A DNA stretch of 64,000 nucleotides from Pelomonas sp. Root1444 (GTDB taxonomy: Bacteria; Pseudomonadota; Gammaproteobacteria; Burkholderiales; Burkholderiaceae_C). The position numbers and the translations under genes were made by a program. Shown piece after piece: positions 44,070-52,642 of the stretch; position 1 is the first letter of the stretch; each line of letters starts with the position of its first letter. Below the pieces are notes generated by a model that worked only from the letters and a program-made list of their open reading frames with translations, made no database searches and was not told the origin of the DNA. The stretch lies in contig NZ_LMFP01000003.1 in NCBI RefSeq assembly GCF_001426885.1, positions 441,306-505,305 on the forward strand, read 5' to 3'.

Positions 44070-45629
44070 CTAACGGGGCAAAGCCCCATCGAAATATCGG
44101 CTGCCGTCCAGTTCCAGCACGAAGCCCTTGACCGTCGCGCGCATCGGCACGGCGATGCGGCCATAGGCAATCGGCGTCCACGGCAATTGCTCCATCGCCA
44201 GGCGCTGGGCCTTCGCGTAGAGGGGCTTGCGCTCGGCCGGGTCCAGCGCCTGGCGCGCCTCGGCCAGCAGCTTGTCGTAGGCCGGGTTGCACCAGAAGGT
44301 GCCGCTGGCGGCGCCGCAGGCGAGCTGGCCCGCGGTGCCGGCGGGCTCGGGGTCGCCGTTCCAGCCGGACAGCGCCGCGTCATGGTCGCCCGCATCGATG
44401 CGGCGCAGGTACTCGCCCCACTCGTAGGTGACGATGCGCGCCGTCACGCCGACCTTGGCCCAGTCGGCCTGGATCATCTGCGCCATGCGCTGGCCGTTGG
44501 GGTTGTAGTTGCGCACGACGGGCATGGCCCACAGCGTGAGGTTCAGCGGCAGCACGCGGGCCTTCTGCAGCAGCGCGCGCGCCTTGGCCGGGTCGTGGGG
44601 CGCGGGCTTGAGCGTCGCGTCATGCGCCCAATTGGCGGCCGGGATGGGGCTGGTGGCCAGCGTGCCGGCATCGCCGTAGATGGTGCGCACCAGGGCCGCC
44701 TTGTCGATGGCCATGTCCAGCGCCTGGCGCACCTCCAGCTTGGCGAGCGCGGGGCGCCGGGTGTTGTAGGCCAGGATGCCCACGTTCATGCCCGGCGCGG
44801 TGGCGAGCTTGATCGCGGGGTCCTTGGCCAGGTCGGCCAGCTCGGCCGGGCCGACGGGGTCGGCGATGTCGCACTCGTTGCGCTTCAGGCGCTGGGCACG
44901 CACGGTCGCGTCGGGCGTGATCGCGTAGACGAGCTGGTCGACGCGCGGCGTCTCGTCCTTGCGCCACCAGCCCGGGTGCTTCACGTAGCGGATCACGCTG
45001 TCGGCGCGGAAGCTCTTGAACTGGAAGGGCCCGGTGCCGACGGGCATCTGCGCGATGCGCTGCGGCGTGCCGGCCTTCAGCAGCTGCGCTCCCAGCTCGG
45101 CCGACTGCATGAGGACGAAGGCCTGCGTCAGCGCATGCAGGAAGGACGCATCGCGCTCGGCCAGCGTGATGCGCACCTGGTGCTCGCCCAGCTTCTCGAC
45201 CCGGCGGATCAGCTTCTCCCAGCCGAACGACACGACGTACGGCGACACGCCGGGCAGCGCCTTGGCGAAGGCGCTGTCGCGGTTGAGCAGGCGGCCGAAG
45301 GTGAAGAGCACGTCGTCGGCGTTGAACGGGCGCGTCGGCTTGAAGTCCGCGCTGGCATGCCAGCTCACGCCGCGGCGCAGCTCGAAGGTGTAGGCCAGGC
45401 CGTCGGGGCTGAGGCTCCAGCTCGTGGCCAGGCCCGGGATGAACTCATCCGTGCCGCGCCGGAGCTCGACGAGCGTGCCGAAGATGGGCAGGTGCGCGAT
45501 GTGGTCGATGCCGCTGTCGGTCGCCGTCGGGTCGAAGGTCTTGGGGCTGCCGGCGGAACAAAAGCGCAGCGTCGTGTCGGCGCCTGCCAGCAGCGGCAGG
45601 GTCAGCAGCAGGGCGGGCAGACACCTCAT
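44070..45629 (-). CDS. Peptide/nickel-type ABC transporter substrate-binding protein (family 5)
   Basis: The 519-residue exported protein has a signal peptide (MRCLPALLLTLPLLAGA). The family 5 solute-binding fold shows TLRFCSAGSPKTFDPT, LVELRRGTDEFIPGLATSWSLSPDGLAYTFELRRGVSWH, the DVLFTF stretch and GPFQFKSFRADSVIRYVKHPGWW. DppA/OppA relatives bind di- or oligopeptides. No permease or ATPase genes are adjacent; instead it overlaps an exported amidohydrolase gene by 4 bases, so it may scavenge products of that enzyme or pair with distant transporter genes. Confidence 0.9.
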   Translation of the reverse strand: MRCLPALLLTLPLLAGADTTLRFCSAGSPKTFDPTATDSGIDHIAHLPIFGTLVELRRGTDEFIPGLATSWSLSPDGLAYTFELRRGVSWHASADFKPTRPFNADDVLFTFGRLLNRDSAFAKALPGVSPYVVSFGWEKLIRRVEKLGEHQVRITLAERDASFLHALTQAFVLMQSAELGAQLLKAGTPQRIAQMPVGTGPFQFKSFRADSVIRYVKHPGWWRKDETPRVDQLVYAITPDATVRAQRLKRNECDIADPVGPAELADLAKDPAIKLATAPGMNVGILAYNTRRPALAKLEVRQALDMAIDKAALVRTIYGDAGTLATSPIPAANWAHDATLKPAPHDPAKARALLQKARVLPLNLTLWAMPVVRNYNPNGQRMAQMIQADWAKVGVTARIVTYEWGEYLRRIDAGDHDAALSGWNGDPEPAGTAGQLACGAASGTFWCNPAYDKLLAEARQALDPAERKPLYAKAQRLAMEQLPWTPIAYGRIAVPMRATVKGFVLELDGSRYFDGALPR

Positions 45630-47653
45630 CTTGCGATCTCCGCAGCCGGCACGAAGGGCAGGATGCCCATGGCCTGGTACAGCGCCGCGGGCGACAGCGC
45701 CCGCGTCTCGTTGTTCTGGCCCTGGATGACCAGTGCCACGCGCCGGATGGCGCGGATGTCGGCCACCGGGTCGCCATCCACCAGCAGGAGGTCGGCGCGC
45801 TTGGCCACCGCGATGCTGCCGATCTCGGCCAGCCGGTCGCTGTACTTCGCGCCGTTCCACGTCGCGATCTTCAGCGCCTGAGCGGCCGGGATGCCGGCTT
45901 GTACATACAACTCCAGCTCGCGCTGCAGCGCGAAGCCGGCGGTCGCGTCGGTGCCCGCCACCAGCGGGATGCCGGCCGCGTTCATGCGGCGCAGCAGGTC
46001 CACCATGACCTTCCAGCTCGCGCTCCAGCGCTTCGCCTTCACGTCGTCCATGTCCACCTCGGCGGACAGGAGGCCGCGCTGCATGACGGCGGGCAGGTTG
46101 GCGGCCACCATGGCATAGCTTGGGTTGGGCTGGCCCTGGCGCTGCGTGTACTGGGCCTCGAACGCGGTCATCGTCGGGTCGACGACGGTGCCCTTCTTCT
46201 TCAGCAGCGCGATGAAGTCCTGCGTGCGGCGGTCGTTGAGCTTGAGGTCGGCCGCCTTGTCGCCGACGAGGTTGAAGCGCAGCAGCGTGCGCGTGTCGTC
46301 GGTCTTGCTGACGAGGAAGTTCAGCGTGACCTGATTGATGTGGTGCAGCTCGTCGAACCCCGCCTCCACCGCCTGCCGCGCCGTCATGAAGGCCGGCACA
46401 TGGCCGCCGGTGCGCAGGCCCAGCGACCGAGCATGCGCCACCATGGGCTTGACCCAGTCCGGGCGGATGGAGTTGTAGAGCTTGAGCTGGCGGTAGCCGT
46501 GGGCGGCGTACCAGTCGATGGCGGCCAGCGCATCGGGCAGGTTGTCGGGCACGAAGTCCGACTGCGACGAGAACGGGCTCTTGCCCTCGATGAAGCCATT
46601 GGCCGAGATGCGCGGGCCCAGCAGCTCGCCACGCTCGATGCGGCCGCGCAGCTCGGTCAGGTCGGCATTGTTGTTGCCGACGTCGCGCACGGCCGTCACG
46701 CCGGCCGCCAGGTTGAGCAGCAGGTCGCCGGGCACGACGTGGGCATGCATGTCGACTAAGCCGGGCAGCAGCGTGCGGCCCTTGCCGCTGATGCGCTGCG
46801 CCGGGGCGGCGTTCTTCAAGCTGCCGGGCTTGGCGACGGCCGCGATGCGGCCCTCGAGCAGATAGACGTCCGACGGGCCGCGCAGCTGGGCGGCCTGGGC
46901 ATCGAACCAGCGCACGCCCTCGATGACCGTCAGGCCGGGCAGCGGCTGGGGCAGCGTCTTGGCCAGGCGTTGCAAGTGGGCGAGCTGAGCGGCCTTCTGC
47001 GCGTCGCTGAGGCGGTCGAGCTCACCCTCGAAGCCTTGCGGCAGCGTGCCGCCCCAGCCGGGGTCGACCTGCGCGAACAGCGCGCGGTTGTCCTCGCGCA
47101 GCCACAGGTAGCTGGGCCCCAGGTCCAGGCCGGTGATGGCGTACAGGCCGATCTCGTACGGCTGCCCAGGCAGCGGCAGGCGTTGCACCCTTTCGATGGA
47201 AACCTGCCCGATCGGCAGCGCCGTGGTGCGGGGCGCCGGGTTGGCCAGCAGGCTTTGCGCCAGCCGCGCGGCCCAGGCCGGGCTGGCCTGCACGGGCAGG
47301 TAGACGGCCTCGCGGGCGACGCCGGCCTTCTCGCCGCGGTCCACCGGCGAGCGCCAGACCGCACGGCCGTCGGCCTGGCGCTCGAAGCTCTCGTCGATGC
47401 GCGCGCCATAGGTGGACACGCCCTCCGTCCGGTAGCGCAGCCAGGTGCCGTCGGGCGCGAACTCCAGCGTCTCCTTCTGGTCGGGACCGCGGCCGTTGTT
47501 GCGGTAGCTGTAATCCACCTCCAGCTTGCCGGGCGACTCGGTGAGCACCAGGCGCCCGCAGGCCGTCTTCATGCACAGCACCGTGTAGGTCTGGGCCTGG
47601 GCCGCGCCGGCGGCGACCAGCATGGCAGCGAACAGGGAGTGCAGGAGCGTCAT
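45626..47653 (-). CDS. Exported amidohydrolase with extra N-terminal domain
   Basis: The 675-residue protein has a signal peptide ending GAAQA. Residues ~22-240 form a beta-rich domain of unknown family with a Cys pair (CMKTACG). The C-terminal part is an amidohydrolase-fold enzyme: LLPGLVDMHAHVVPGD (metal-binding HAH) near 295, GNNNADLTELRGRIE, LRTGGHVPAFMTARQ and ELHHINQ with further His ligands, and LVAGTDATAGFALQ with the catalytic Asp near 575. Imidazolonepropionase- or dipeptidase-like substrates are possible. The overlapping peptide-binding-protein gene suggests joint peptide use. Confidence 0.87.
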   Translation of the reverse strand: MTLLHSLFAAMLVAAGAAQAQTYTVLCMKTACGRLVLTESPGKLEVDYSYRNNGRGPDQKETLEFAPDGTWLRYRTEGVSTYGARIDESFERQADGRAVWRSPVDRGEKAGVAREAVYLPVQASPAWAARLAQSLLANPAPRTTALPIGQVSIERVQRLPLPGQPYEIGLYAITGLDLGPSYLWLREDNRALFAQVDPGWGGTLPQGFEGELDRLSDAQKAAQLAHLQRLAKTLPQPLPGLTVIEGVRWFDAQAAQLRGPSDVYLLEGRIAAVAKPGSLKNAAPAQRISGKGRTLLPGLVDMHAHVVPGDLLLNLAAGVTAVRDVGNNNADLTELRGRIERGELLGPRISANGFIEGKSPFSSQSDFVPDNLPDALAAIDWYAAHGYRQLKLYNSIRPDWVKPMVAHARSLGLRTGGHVPAFMTARQAVEAGFDELHHINQVTLNFLVSKTDDTRTLLRFNLVGDKAADLKLNDRRTQDFIALLKKKGTVVDPTMTAFEAQYTQRQGQPNPSYAMVAANLPAVMQRGLLSAEVDMDDVKAKRWSASWKVMVDLLRRMNAAGIPLVAGTDATAGFALQRELELYVQAGIPAAQALKIATWNGAKYSDRLAEIGSIAVAKRADLLLVDGDPVADIRAIRRVALVIQGQNNETRALSPAALYQAMGILPFVPAAEIAR

Positions 47654-47689
47654 CAGCAGGGCCTCGGAGTCGTCAGCGTGGCGCGGACT

Positions 47690-48172
47690 TTACTGACGCG
47701 CCTTGCCGAGGGACGCGACACCCTTGTTCGCCAGCATGTCGGCGCGTTCATTGCCGGGGTCGCCGGCGTGGCCCTTGACCCAGCGCCATTCCACCGTGTG
47801 CAGCTTGCGCAGGGCGTCCAGCCGCTGCCACAGGTCGGCGTTCTTCACCGGCTTGCCGTCGGCCGTCTTCCAGCCGCGGCGGTGCCAGTTGATGATCCAT
47901 TCGGTGATGCCCTTGCGGACGTACTCGCTGTCCAGGTAGACGACGACATCGCAGCTGCGCTTGAGCGAGGCCAGCGCCTCGATGGGCGCCATCAGCTCCA
48001 TGCGGTTGTTGGTCGTCTCGCGCTCGCCGCCGAAGAGTTCCTTGTCGTGGCCGCCGCTGGACAGCCAGGCGCCCCAGCCGCCGGGGCCGGGGTTGCCCTT
48101 GCAGGCGCCGTCGGTGTAGATCGTGACCTGCGGGCGCTTGATGGCCAGTGCAGGCTTGGTAGGTTCGGTCAT
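47690..48172 (-). CDS. rnhA: Ribonuclease HI
   Basis: RNase HI removes RNA from RNA-DNA hybrids. The 160-residue protein has the catalytic carboxylates in [48 protein letters not shown] and [16 protein letters not shown]. Its ATG overlaps the stop of the upstream methyltransferase gene (ATGA); this pair is common in betaproteobacteria, often followed by dnaQ, which is not here. Confidence 0.97.
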   Translation of the reverse strand: MTEPTKPALAIKRPQVTIYTDGACKGNPGPGGWGAWLSSGGHDKELFGGERETTNNRMELMAPIEALASLKRSCDVVVYLDSEYVRKGITEWIINWHRRGWKTADGKPVKNADLWQRLDALRKLHTVEWRWVKGHAGDPGNERADMLANKGVASLGKARQ

Positions 48173-48900
48173 CGCTTGTTCTGATGGTTGTTCAACGCGA
48201 CCGCAGGCGCCGTCTTGGCTGCGGCGCGCGCGTTCTTGGCCAGGCCGATCAACCGCATGCCGTGCACACGCTTGACCGCCTGGATGAAATAAGCCGCCCC
48301 GAGCACCGGCCACCAGCGCGAGCCCACGCCGTCGACCCACTGCCAGCGCTGCATCCAGGCATCGCTGCGCAGCGGCGGGCGGTAGACGCCGAAGCGCGCC
48401 GCCTCGACGTCGAAGCTCAGCAGCTTGAGCCAGTCGCGCAGCCGCCAGTAGCCGATGAAGTCGCCCTCGCTCGGCAGGTAGGGCTCGCCACGGCGCCTGA
48501 GCCGGCCGAGGTTCTGGCGCAAGCCCCACAGGCTCGCCGGGTTCAGCCCGAAGACGATCAGCCGGCCCTCCGGCCGCAGCACGCGCTCGACCTCGCGCAG
48601 CAGCACATGGGCGTCGTCGGCCAGCTCCAGCGCGTGAGGCAGCAGCACGAGGTCCAGGCTGGCGCTCTCGAAGGGCAGCGCGTCGAAGTCGCAGCACAGG
48701 TCGCGGCCAGCCAGCCAGCGGTGCGGCATGCGGTTGGTTCGCAGCCCGTCGAGCTCGGGCATGCCGAGCTGCAGCGCGTGGAAACCGAACAGGTCGGCCA
48801 CGGCCGCGTCGACCTGCGCCTGCTCCCACTCCAGCAGGAAGCGGCCGGGCGGCGTCTGCAACCAGGCTGCCAAATCTATAATCGGCGCTTTATCTGTCAT
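48169..48900 (-). CDS. SAM-dependent methyltransferase (class I)
   Basis: The 243-residue protein is a class I methyltransferase. [54 protein letters not shown] holds the post-I, motif II and motif III stretch. The N-terminal motif I is weak ([14 protein letters not shown]), as is usual for this rnhA-linked family, often simply called methyltransferase domain protein. Substrate unknown. The ATG at 48900 ([10 protein letters not shown]) is chosen; an ATG at 48915 would overlap the divergent gloB start. A TATAAT for gloB lies inside its first codons. Confidence 0.85.
   Translation of the reverse strand: MTDKAPIIDLAAWLQTPPGRFLLEWEQAQVDAAVADLFGFHALQLGMPELDGLRTNRMPHRWLAGRDLCCDFDALPFESASLDLVLLPHALELADDAHVLLREVERVLRPEGRLIVFGLNPASLWGLRQNLGRLRRRGEPYLPSEGDFIGYWRLRDWLKLLSFDVEAARFGVYRPPLRSDAWMQRWQWVDGVGSRWWPVLGAAYFIQAVKRVHGMRLIGLAKNARAAAKTAPAVALNNHQNKR
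48877..48882 (+). promoter_or_regulatory. -10 box TATAAT of gloB inside the divergent methyltransferase gene
   Basis: A perfect TATAAT occurs on the plus strand 33 bases before the gloB TTG. It lies within codons 7-8 of the oppositely oriented methyltransferase. There is no good -35. Transcription would start near 48889, giving a ~26-base leader for gloB. Confidence 0.55.
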
Positions 48901-48914
48901 GGGTTGGCGCCACA

Positions 48915-49712
48915 TTGACGCTCGGTTTGACGCTCACGCCGCTTCCCGCTTTCGACGACAACTATCTCTGGCTGTTGGACAACGGCCGTGAGGCCCTGGT
49001 CGTCGATCCCGGCGACGCCGCACCGGTGGCCGCGGCCCTTGATGCCCGAGGCCTGACGCTCGCGGGCATTCTATTGACCCACCACCACAGCGATCACGTC
49101 GGCGGCGTCGACGCCTTGCGGTCGCGCCTGCAAGGCCCCATCTACGCACCCGCCCACGAGAAGATGCCCGAGCCGGTGACGCGCGTCCAGGGTGGGCAAA
49201 GCGTCGATCTGCTCGGGTTGCGCTTCGCCGTCATGGATGTGCCCGGCCACACCGCCGGTCACATTGCCTACTTCGCAGCGCAGGTGCCCGGCAGCGATCC
49301 GCTGCTGTTCTGCGGCGACACCCTCTTCAGCGGCGGCTGTGGCCGTCTGTTCGAAGGCTCGCCGGCGCAGATGCACGCCTCGCTGCAGTCCCTGGCGGCG
49401 CTGCCGGGCCGGACACGCGTCTGCTGCGCCCACGAGTACACGCTGTCCAACCTGCGCTTCGCGCGTGAGGTGGACCCGTACAACACGGCGCTCGCCACCT
49501 ACAGCGCCTGGTGCGAGGCCGAGCGCGCCGCCGGCCGGCCGACGCTGCCGGGCCGCATCGGCACCGAGGTCCACATCAACCCTTTCCTGCGCTGCACCGA
49601 ACCCGCGCTGCGCGACGCCGCCCGGCGCCACGCGCCCACCCAACTCCCGACCGCGCCCAGCCCGGTCGATGTCTTCGCCGCCTTGCGCGAATGGAAGAAC
49701 GGATTCCGATGA
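48915..49712 (+). CDS. gloB: Hydroxyacylglutathione hydrolase (glyoxalase II)
   Basis: GloB hydrolyses S-lactoylglutathione in methylglyoxal detoxification. The 265-residue metallo-beta-lactamase-fold enzyme has PLPAFDDNYLWLL, the dinuclear metal motif LTHHHSDHVGG near residue 55, GHTAGHIAYF near 110 and FCGDTLFSGGCGRLFEG near 132, plus the C-terminal helical domain with NPFLRC. The start is TTG (48915; a second TTG four codons on is possible). It is coupled to mltD by an ATGA overlap. Confidence 0.96.
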   Translation: MTLGLTLTPLPAFDDNYLWLLDNGREALVVDPGDAAPVAAALDARGLTLAGILLTHHHSDHVGGVDALRSRLQGPIYAPAHEKMPEPVTRVQGGQSVDLLGLRFAVMDVPGHTAGHIAYFAAQVPGSDPLLFCGDTLFSGGCGRLFEGSPAQMHASLQSLAALPGRTRVCCAHEYTLSNLRFAREVDPYNTALATYSAWCEAERAAGRPTLPGRIGTEVHINPFLRCTEPALRDAARRHAPTQLPTAPSPVDVFAALREWKNGFR

Positions 49713-51313
49713 CGCTCTCAAGCCTTTCACGCCTTTCTCCCCTGCTGCTGGCCGCCTTGCTCGCCGCCTGCGCCACCACCACCCCACCCATGGAAGCCCC
49801 CGCTTCCGACACCCCGCCCTCCCCGCCCCCTGTCGCCACCGAAGCTGCGCCCGCCGCCGCGCCTGCCGTGGCCACGGCGCCCGTGCGGGTCATGGCCGCC
49901 GAGCTGCTGGAAGACAACCTGCGCCCCGGCGAGAAGATCGACCTCGACGCGCCGGACGCCAGCGCCGACCTGTGGGTCCGCCTGCGCCAGGGCTTCCAGC
50001 TGCAGGACCTCGACGACGACTGGGTGCGCAAGGCGGAGGCCTGGTACAGCGCGCGGCCCGACTACGTCGAGCGCATGACGACGCGCGGCAGCCGCTACCT
50101 GTTCCATATCGTCGACGAGGTCGAGAAGCGCGGCATGCCGGCCGAGCTGGCGCTGCTGCCCTTCATCGAGAGCGCCTTCGTCACGCACGCGGTGTCCACG
50201 GCCAAAGCCACCGGCATGTGGCAGTTCATGCCCGCCACCGGCCGCGACTTCGACCTCAAGCAGAACATCTTCCGCGACGACCGCCGCGACGTGCTGGCCT
50301 CCACCCGCGCCGCGCTCGACTACCTGGGCCGGCTGCACAAGCAATTCGGCGACTGGCACCTGGCGCTGGCCGCCTACAACTGGGGCCAGGGCAACGTGCA
50401 GAAGGCCATCGCGCGCAATCAGAAGGCCGGCCTGCCGACCGACTACGCCAGCCTGAAGATGCCCGACGAGACGCGCTACTACGTGCCCAAGCTGCAGGCG
50501 GTGAAGAACATCGTCCTCAACCCCGACCGCTATGCGCTGTCGCTGCCGGCCGTGGCGAACCACCCGTACTTCCTGAGCGTCAAGATCGAACGCGACATCG
50601 ACGTCGCGCTGGCCGCGCAGCTCGCCGGCCTGACGCTGGACACCTTCCAGCAGTTCAACCCGCAGATGAACAAGCCGGTCATCCTGGCCGCCGCCACGCA
50701 GCAGGTTCTGCTGCCCTACGACCAAGCCAGCGCCTTCGCCGAGAACCTGGCCCGCCACACCGGCCCATTGGCCACGTGGACCGCCTGGGTCGTGCCCAAG
50801 ACGATGAGCCCGGCCGACGCCGCCAAGCGCACCGGCATGGCCGAATCGGCGCTGCGCGAGATCAACCGCATTCCGCCCAAGATGCTGGTCAAGGCCGGCT
50901 CGACGCTGCTGGTGCCGCGCGCGCCGCATGTGCATGACGACGTCTCCGAGCGGCTGGCCGACTCCGCGAGCCTCAGCCTCGCACCCGACGCGCCGCCACT
51001 GCGCCGCGTCACGCTGAAGGCCGGCAAGGGCGACACGGTCGCCGCCATCGCGGCGCGCTACAAGGTGCGCAGCGAGCAGGTCGCGCAGTGGAACAAGGTC
51101 GGCAGCTCGGCCCGCTTCAAGCCGGGCCAGGCGGTGGTCGTCTACACGGCGTTCAAGCCGACGGCTGCGCCGGCCAAGACGACCGTCGCGACACGCGCCG
51201 TCGCCAAGAACGGCAAGGCCACGGTCCGCGCCGCCAAGCCGGCCGTGCCACGCAACCTGGCGAAGGACCGCGGCGGCAAGGGCCGCAACGTCGTCGCGTC
51301 CGCCGCCCCGTGA
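49709..51313 (+). CDS. mltD: Membrane-bound lytic murein transglycosylase D, LysM-bearing
   Basis: MltD cuts peptidoglycan glycan strands with 1,6-anhydro ring formation. The 534-residue lipoprotein has LLAALLAAC, then an SLT domain with catalytic Glu in LALLPFIESAFVTHAVSTAKATGMWQFMP near residue 155 and LALAAYNWGQGNVQKAI near 225. A LysM module near 435-480 (KGDTVAAIAARYKVRSEQVAQWNKV) and a degenerate one near 340 bind peptidoglycan. The C-terminus is a Lys/Ala-rich basic tail. gloB-mltD coupling is common in betaproteobacteria. Confidence 0.94.
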   Translation: MTLSSLSRLSPLLLAALLAACATTTPPMEAPASDTPPSPPPVATEAAPAAAPAVATAPVRVMAAELLEDNLRPGEKIDLDAPDASADLWVRLRQGFQLQDLDDDWVRKAEAWYSARPDYVERMTTRGSRYLFHIVDEVEKRGMPAELALLPFIESAFVTHAVSTAKATGMWQFMPATGRDFDLKQNIFRDDRRDVLASTRAALDYLGRLHKQFGDWHLALAAYNWGQGNVQKAIARNQKAGLPTDYASLKMPDETRYYVPKLQAVKNIVLNPDRYALSLPAVANHPYFLSVKIERDIDVALAAQLAGLTLDTFQQFNPQMNKPVILAAATQQVLLPYDQASAFAENLARHTGPLATWTAWVVPKTMSPADAAKRTGMAESALREINRIPPKMLVKAGSTLLVPRAPHVHDDVSERLADSASLSLAPDAPPLRRVTLKAGKGDTVAAIAARYKVRSEQVAQWNKVGSSARFKPGQAVVVYTAFKPTAAPAKTTVATRAVAKNGKATVRAAKPAVPRNLAKDRGGKGRNVVASAAP

Positions 51314-51317
51314 ACGT

Positions 51318-51710
51318 TCAGCCGACGAAGAACAGGGCTGCGCTCACACCCAGGCCGGCGATCCACAGCAGCGAACGCAGCGAGGCCTGGTCGGCAAGAT
51401 ACAGGCCGATGTAGGCCAGCCGCGCGGCGATGAAGCCCATCGCCAGCGCGTCCACCGTGGCCTGCGCGGCCTGGTGCTGGTGGGCGACGAACAGGCCGGC
51501 CAGGAAGATGGGCAAGGCCTCCCAGCTGTTGGCCTGCGCGGCGTTGGCGCGCGCCTGCCAGCCCTGCTGCCTGGCCAACCATTCGCGCGGCGCGTGATTG
51601 TCGAAACCGCCGTCACGGCGCCGTTTGCCGAAGCCCTTGGACTTGGCCAGGCCGGCGCACACGATGGGCAGCACGCAGGCCACGAGCAGGCAGAGTTGGG
51701 CGATCGTCAT
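51318..51710 (-). CDS. MAPEG-family membrane protein
   Basis: The 130-residue protein has four membrane helices and the MAPEG pattern: KSKGFGKRRRDGGFDNHAPREWLARQQGWQARANAAQANSWEALPIFLAGLFVAHQ, with the NxxE-like turn ANSWEA, and a C-terminal LAYIGLYLADQASLRSLLW. Bacterial MAPEG proteins resemble glutathione-dependent membrane enzymes; activity is unknown. It lies downstream of recR by 13 bases on the same strand. Confidence 0.88.
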   Translation of the reverse strand: MTIAQLCLLVACVLPIVCAGLAKSKGFGKRRRDGGFDNHAPREWLARQQGWQARANAAQANSWEALPIFLAGLFVAHQHQAAQATVDALAMGFIAARLAYIGLYLADQASLRSLLWIAGLGVSAALFFVG

Positions 51711-51723
51711 CGGCGGGTTTCCT

Positions 51724-52305
51724 TCAGCGCCTGTCGCTGAGTGCATGGGCGATGGTGCCCAGGTCCACGTATTCGAGCTCGCTGCCCACCGGCACGCCGC
51801 GCGCCAGCCGGGTGGACTTGATGCCACGCGCGCGCAGCGCTTCGCCCAGCACATGCGCCGTGGCTTCGCCCTCGGCGGTGAAGCTGGTGGCCAGGATGAC
51901 CTCCTCGACGCCCTGCTCGCCGGCCCGCGCGAGCAACTCGGCCGCGCCGATCTCGCGCGTGCCGACACCGTCCAGCGGGCTCAGCCGGCCCAGCAGTACG
52001 AAGTAATAGCCGCGGTAGGAGGCGGTGCGCTCCAGCGCCGCCTGGTCGGCCGGCGTCTCGACGACGCACAGCAGGCCGGCGTCACGCTCGGGGTCGGCGC
52101 AGACGCTGCAGACCGGCGTCTCGCTGAAAGTGTGGCAGCGCTCGCAATGCTTGATGCGCTCAGCCGCCGCCGTCAGCGCCTCGGCCAGCCGCGGCAAGGC
52201 GAGGCGGTCGTGCTGCAGCAGGTGGTAGGCCATGCGCTGCGCCGACTTCTGGCCCACGCCGGGCAGGCGCTTGAGCGCCTCGATGAGCGCATCAAGAGCG
52301 GTCAA
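51724..52305 (-). CDS. recR: Recombination protein RecR
   Basis: RecR acts with RecO (and RecF) to load RecA on gapped DNA. The 193-residue protein has an N-terminal helix-hairpin-helix ([20 protein letters not shown]), a zinc finger ([16 protein letters not shown], four Cys), a Toprim domain ([17 protein letters not shown]) and the Walker B-like C-terminal [22 protein letters not shown]. It overlaps ybaB by 4 bases. Confidence 0.97.
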   Translation of the reverse strand: MTALDALIEALKRLPGVGQKSAQRMAYHLLQHDRLALPRLAEALTAAAERIKHCERCHTFSETPVCSVCADPERDAGLLCVVETPADQAALERTASYRGYYFVLLGRLSPLDGVGTREIGAAELLARAGEQGVEEVILATSFTAEGEATAHVLGEALRARGIKSTRLARGVPVGSELEYVDLGTIAHALSDRR

Positions 52306-52628
52306 AACGGAAATTTCATGCCCGGTGGCATGGGCATGCCAGCCGTCAGCTTGCCCATCTTCTCGGCACTGGTCGCCTCGGCGCGGCGGGCCGCGTCGTT
52401 GAAGGCGGCGGCGACGAGGTCCTCCAGCATGTCCTTGTCATCGGCCAGCAGGCTGGGGTCGATGGTCACGCGGCGGACCTCGTTCTTGCAGGTCATGACG
52501 ACCTTGACGAGGCCGGCGCCGCTCTGGCCTTCGACCTCGATGGTGGCGAGTTCTTCCTGCGCCTTCTTCAGGTTGTCCTGCATCGCCTGGGCCTGCTTCA
52601 TCAGACCGGCGAGTTGGCCTTTCATCAT
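52302..52628 (-). CDS. ybaB: Nucleoid-associated protein YbaB/EbfC
   Basis: The 108-residue dimeric DNA-binding protein opens [45 protein letters not shown] and ends [12 protein letters not shown]. It matches the YbaB family throughout. It sits between dnaX and recR, the conserved bacterial order, with 14 bases to dnaX and an ATGA overlap with recR. Confidence 0.97.
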   Translation of the reverse strand: MMKGQLAGLMKQAQAMQDNLKKAQEELATIEVEGQSGAGLVKVVMTCKNEVRRVTIDPSLLADDKDMLEDLVAAAFNDAARRAEATSAEKMGKLTAGMPMPPGMKFPF

Positions 52629-52642
52629 GATCGTGTCCTTGT

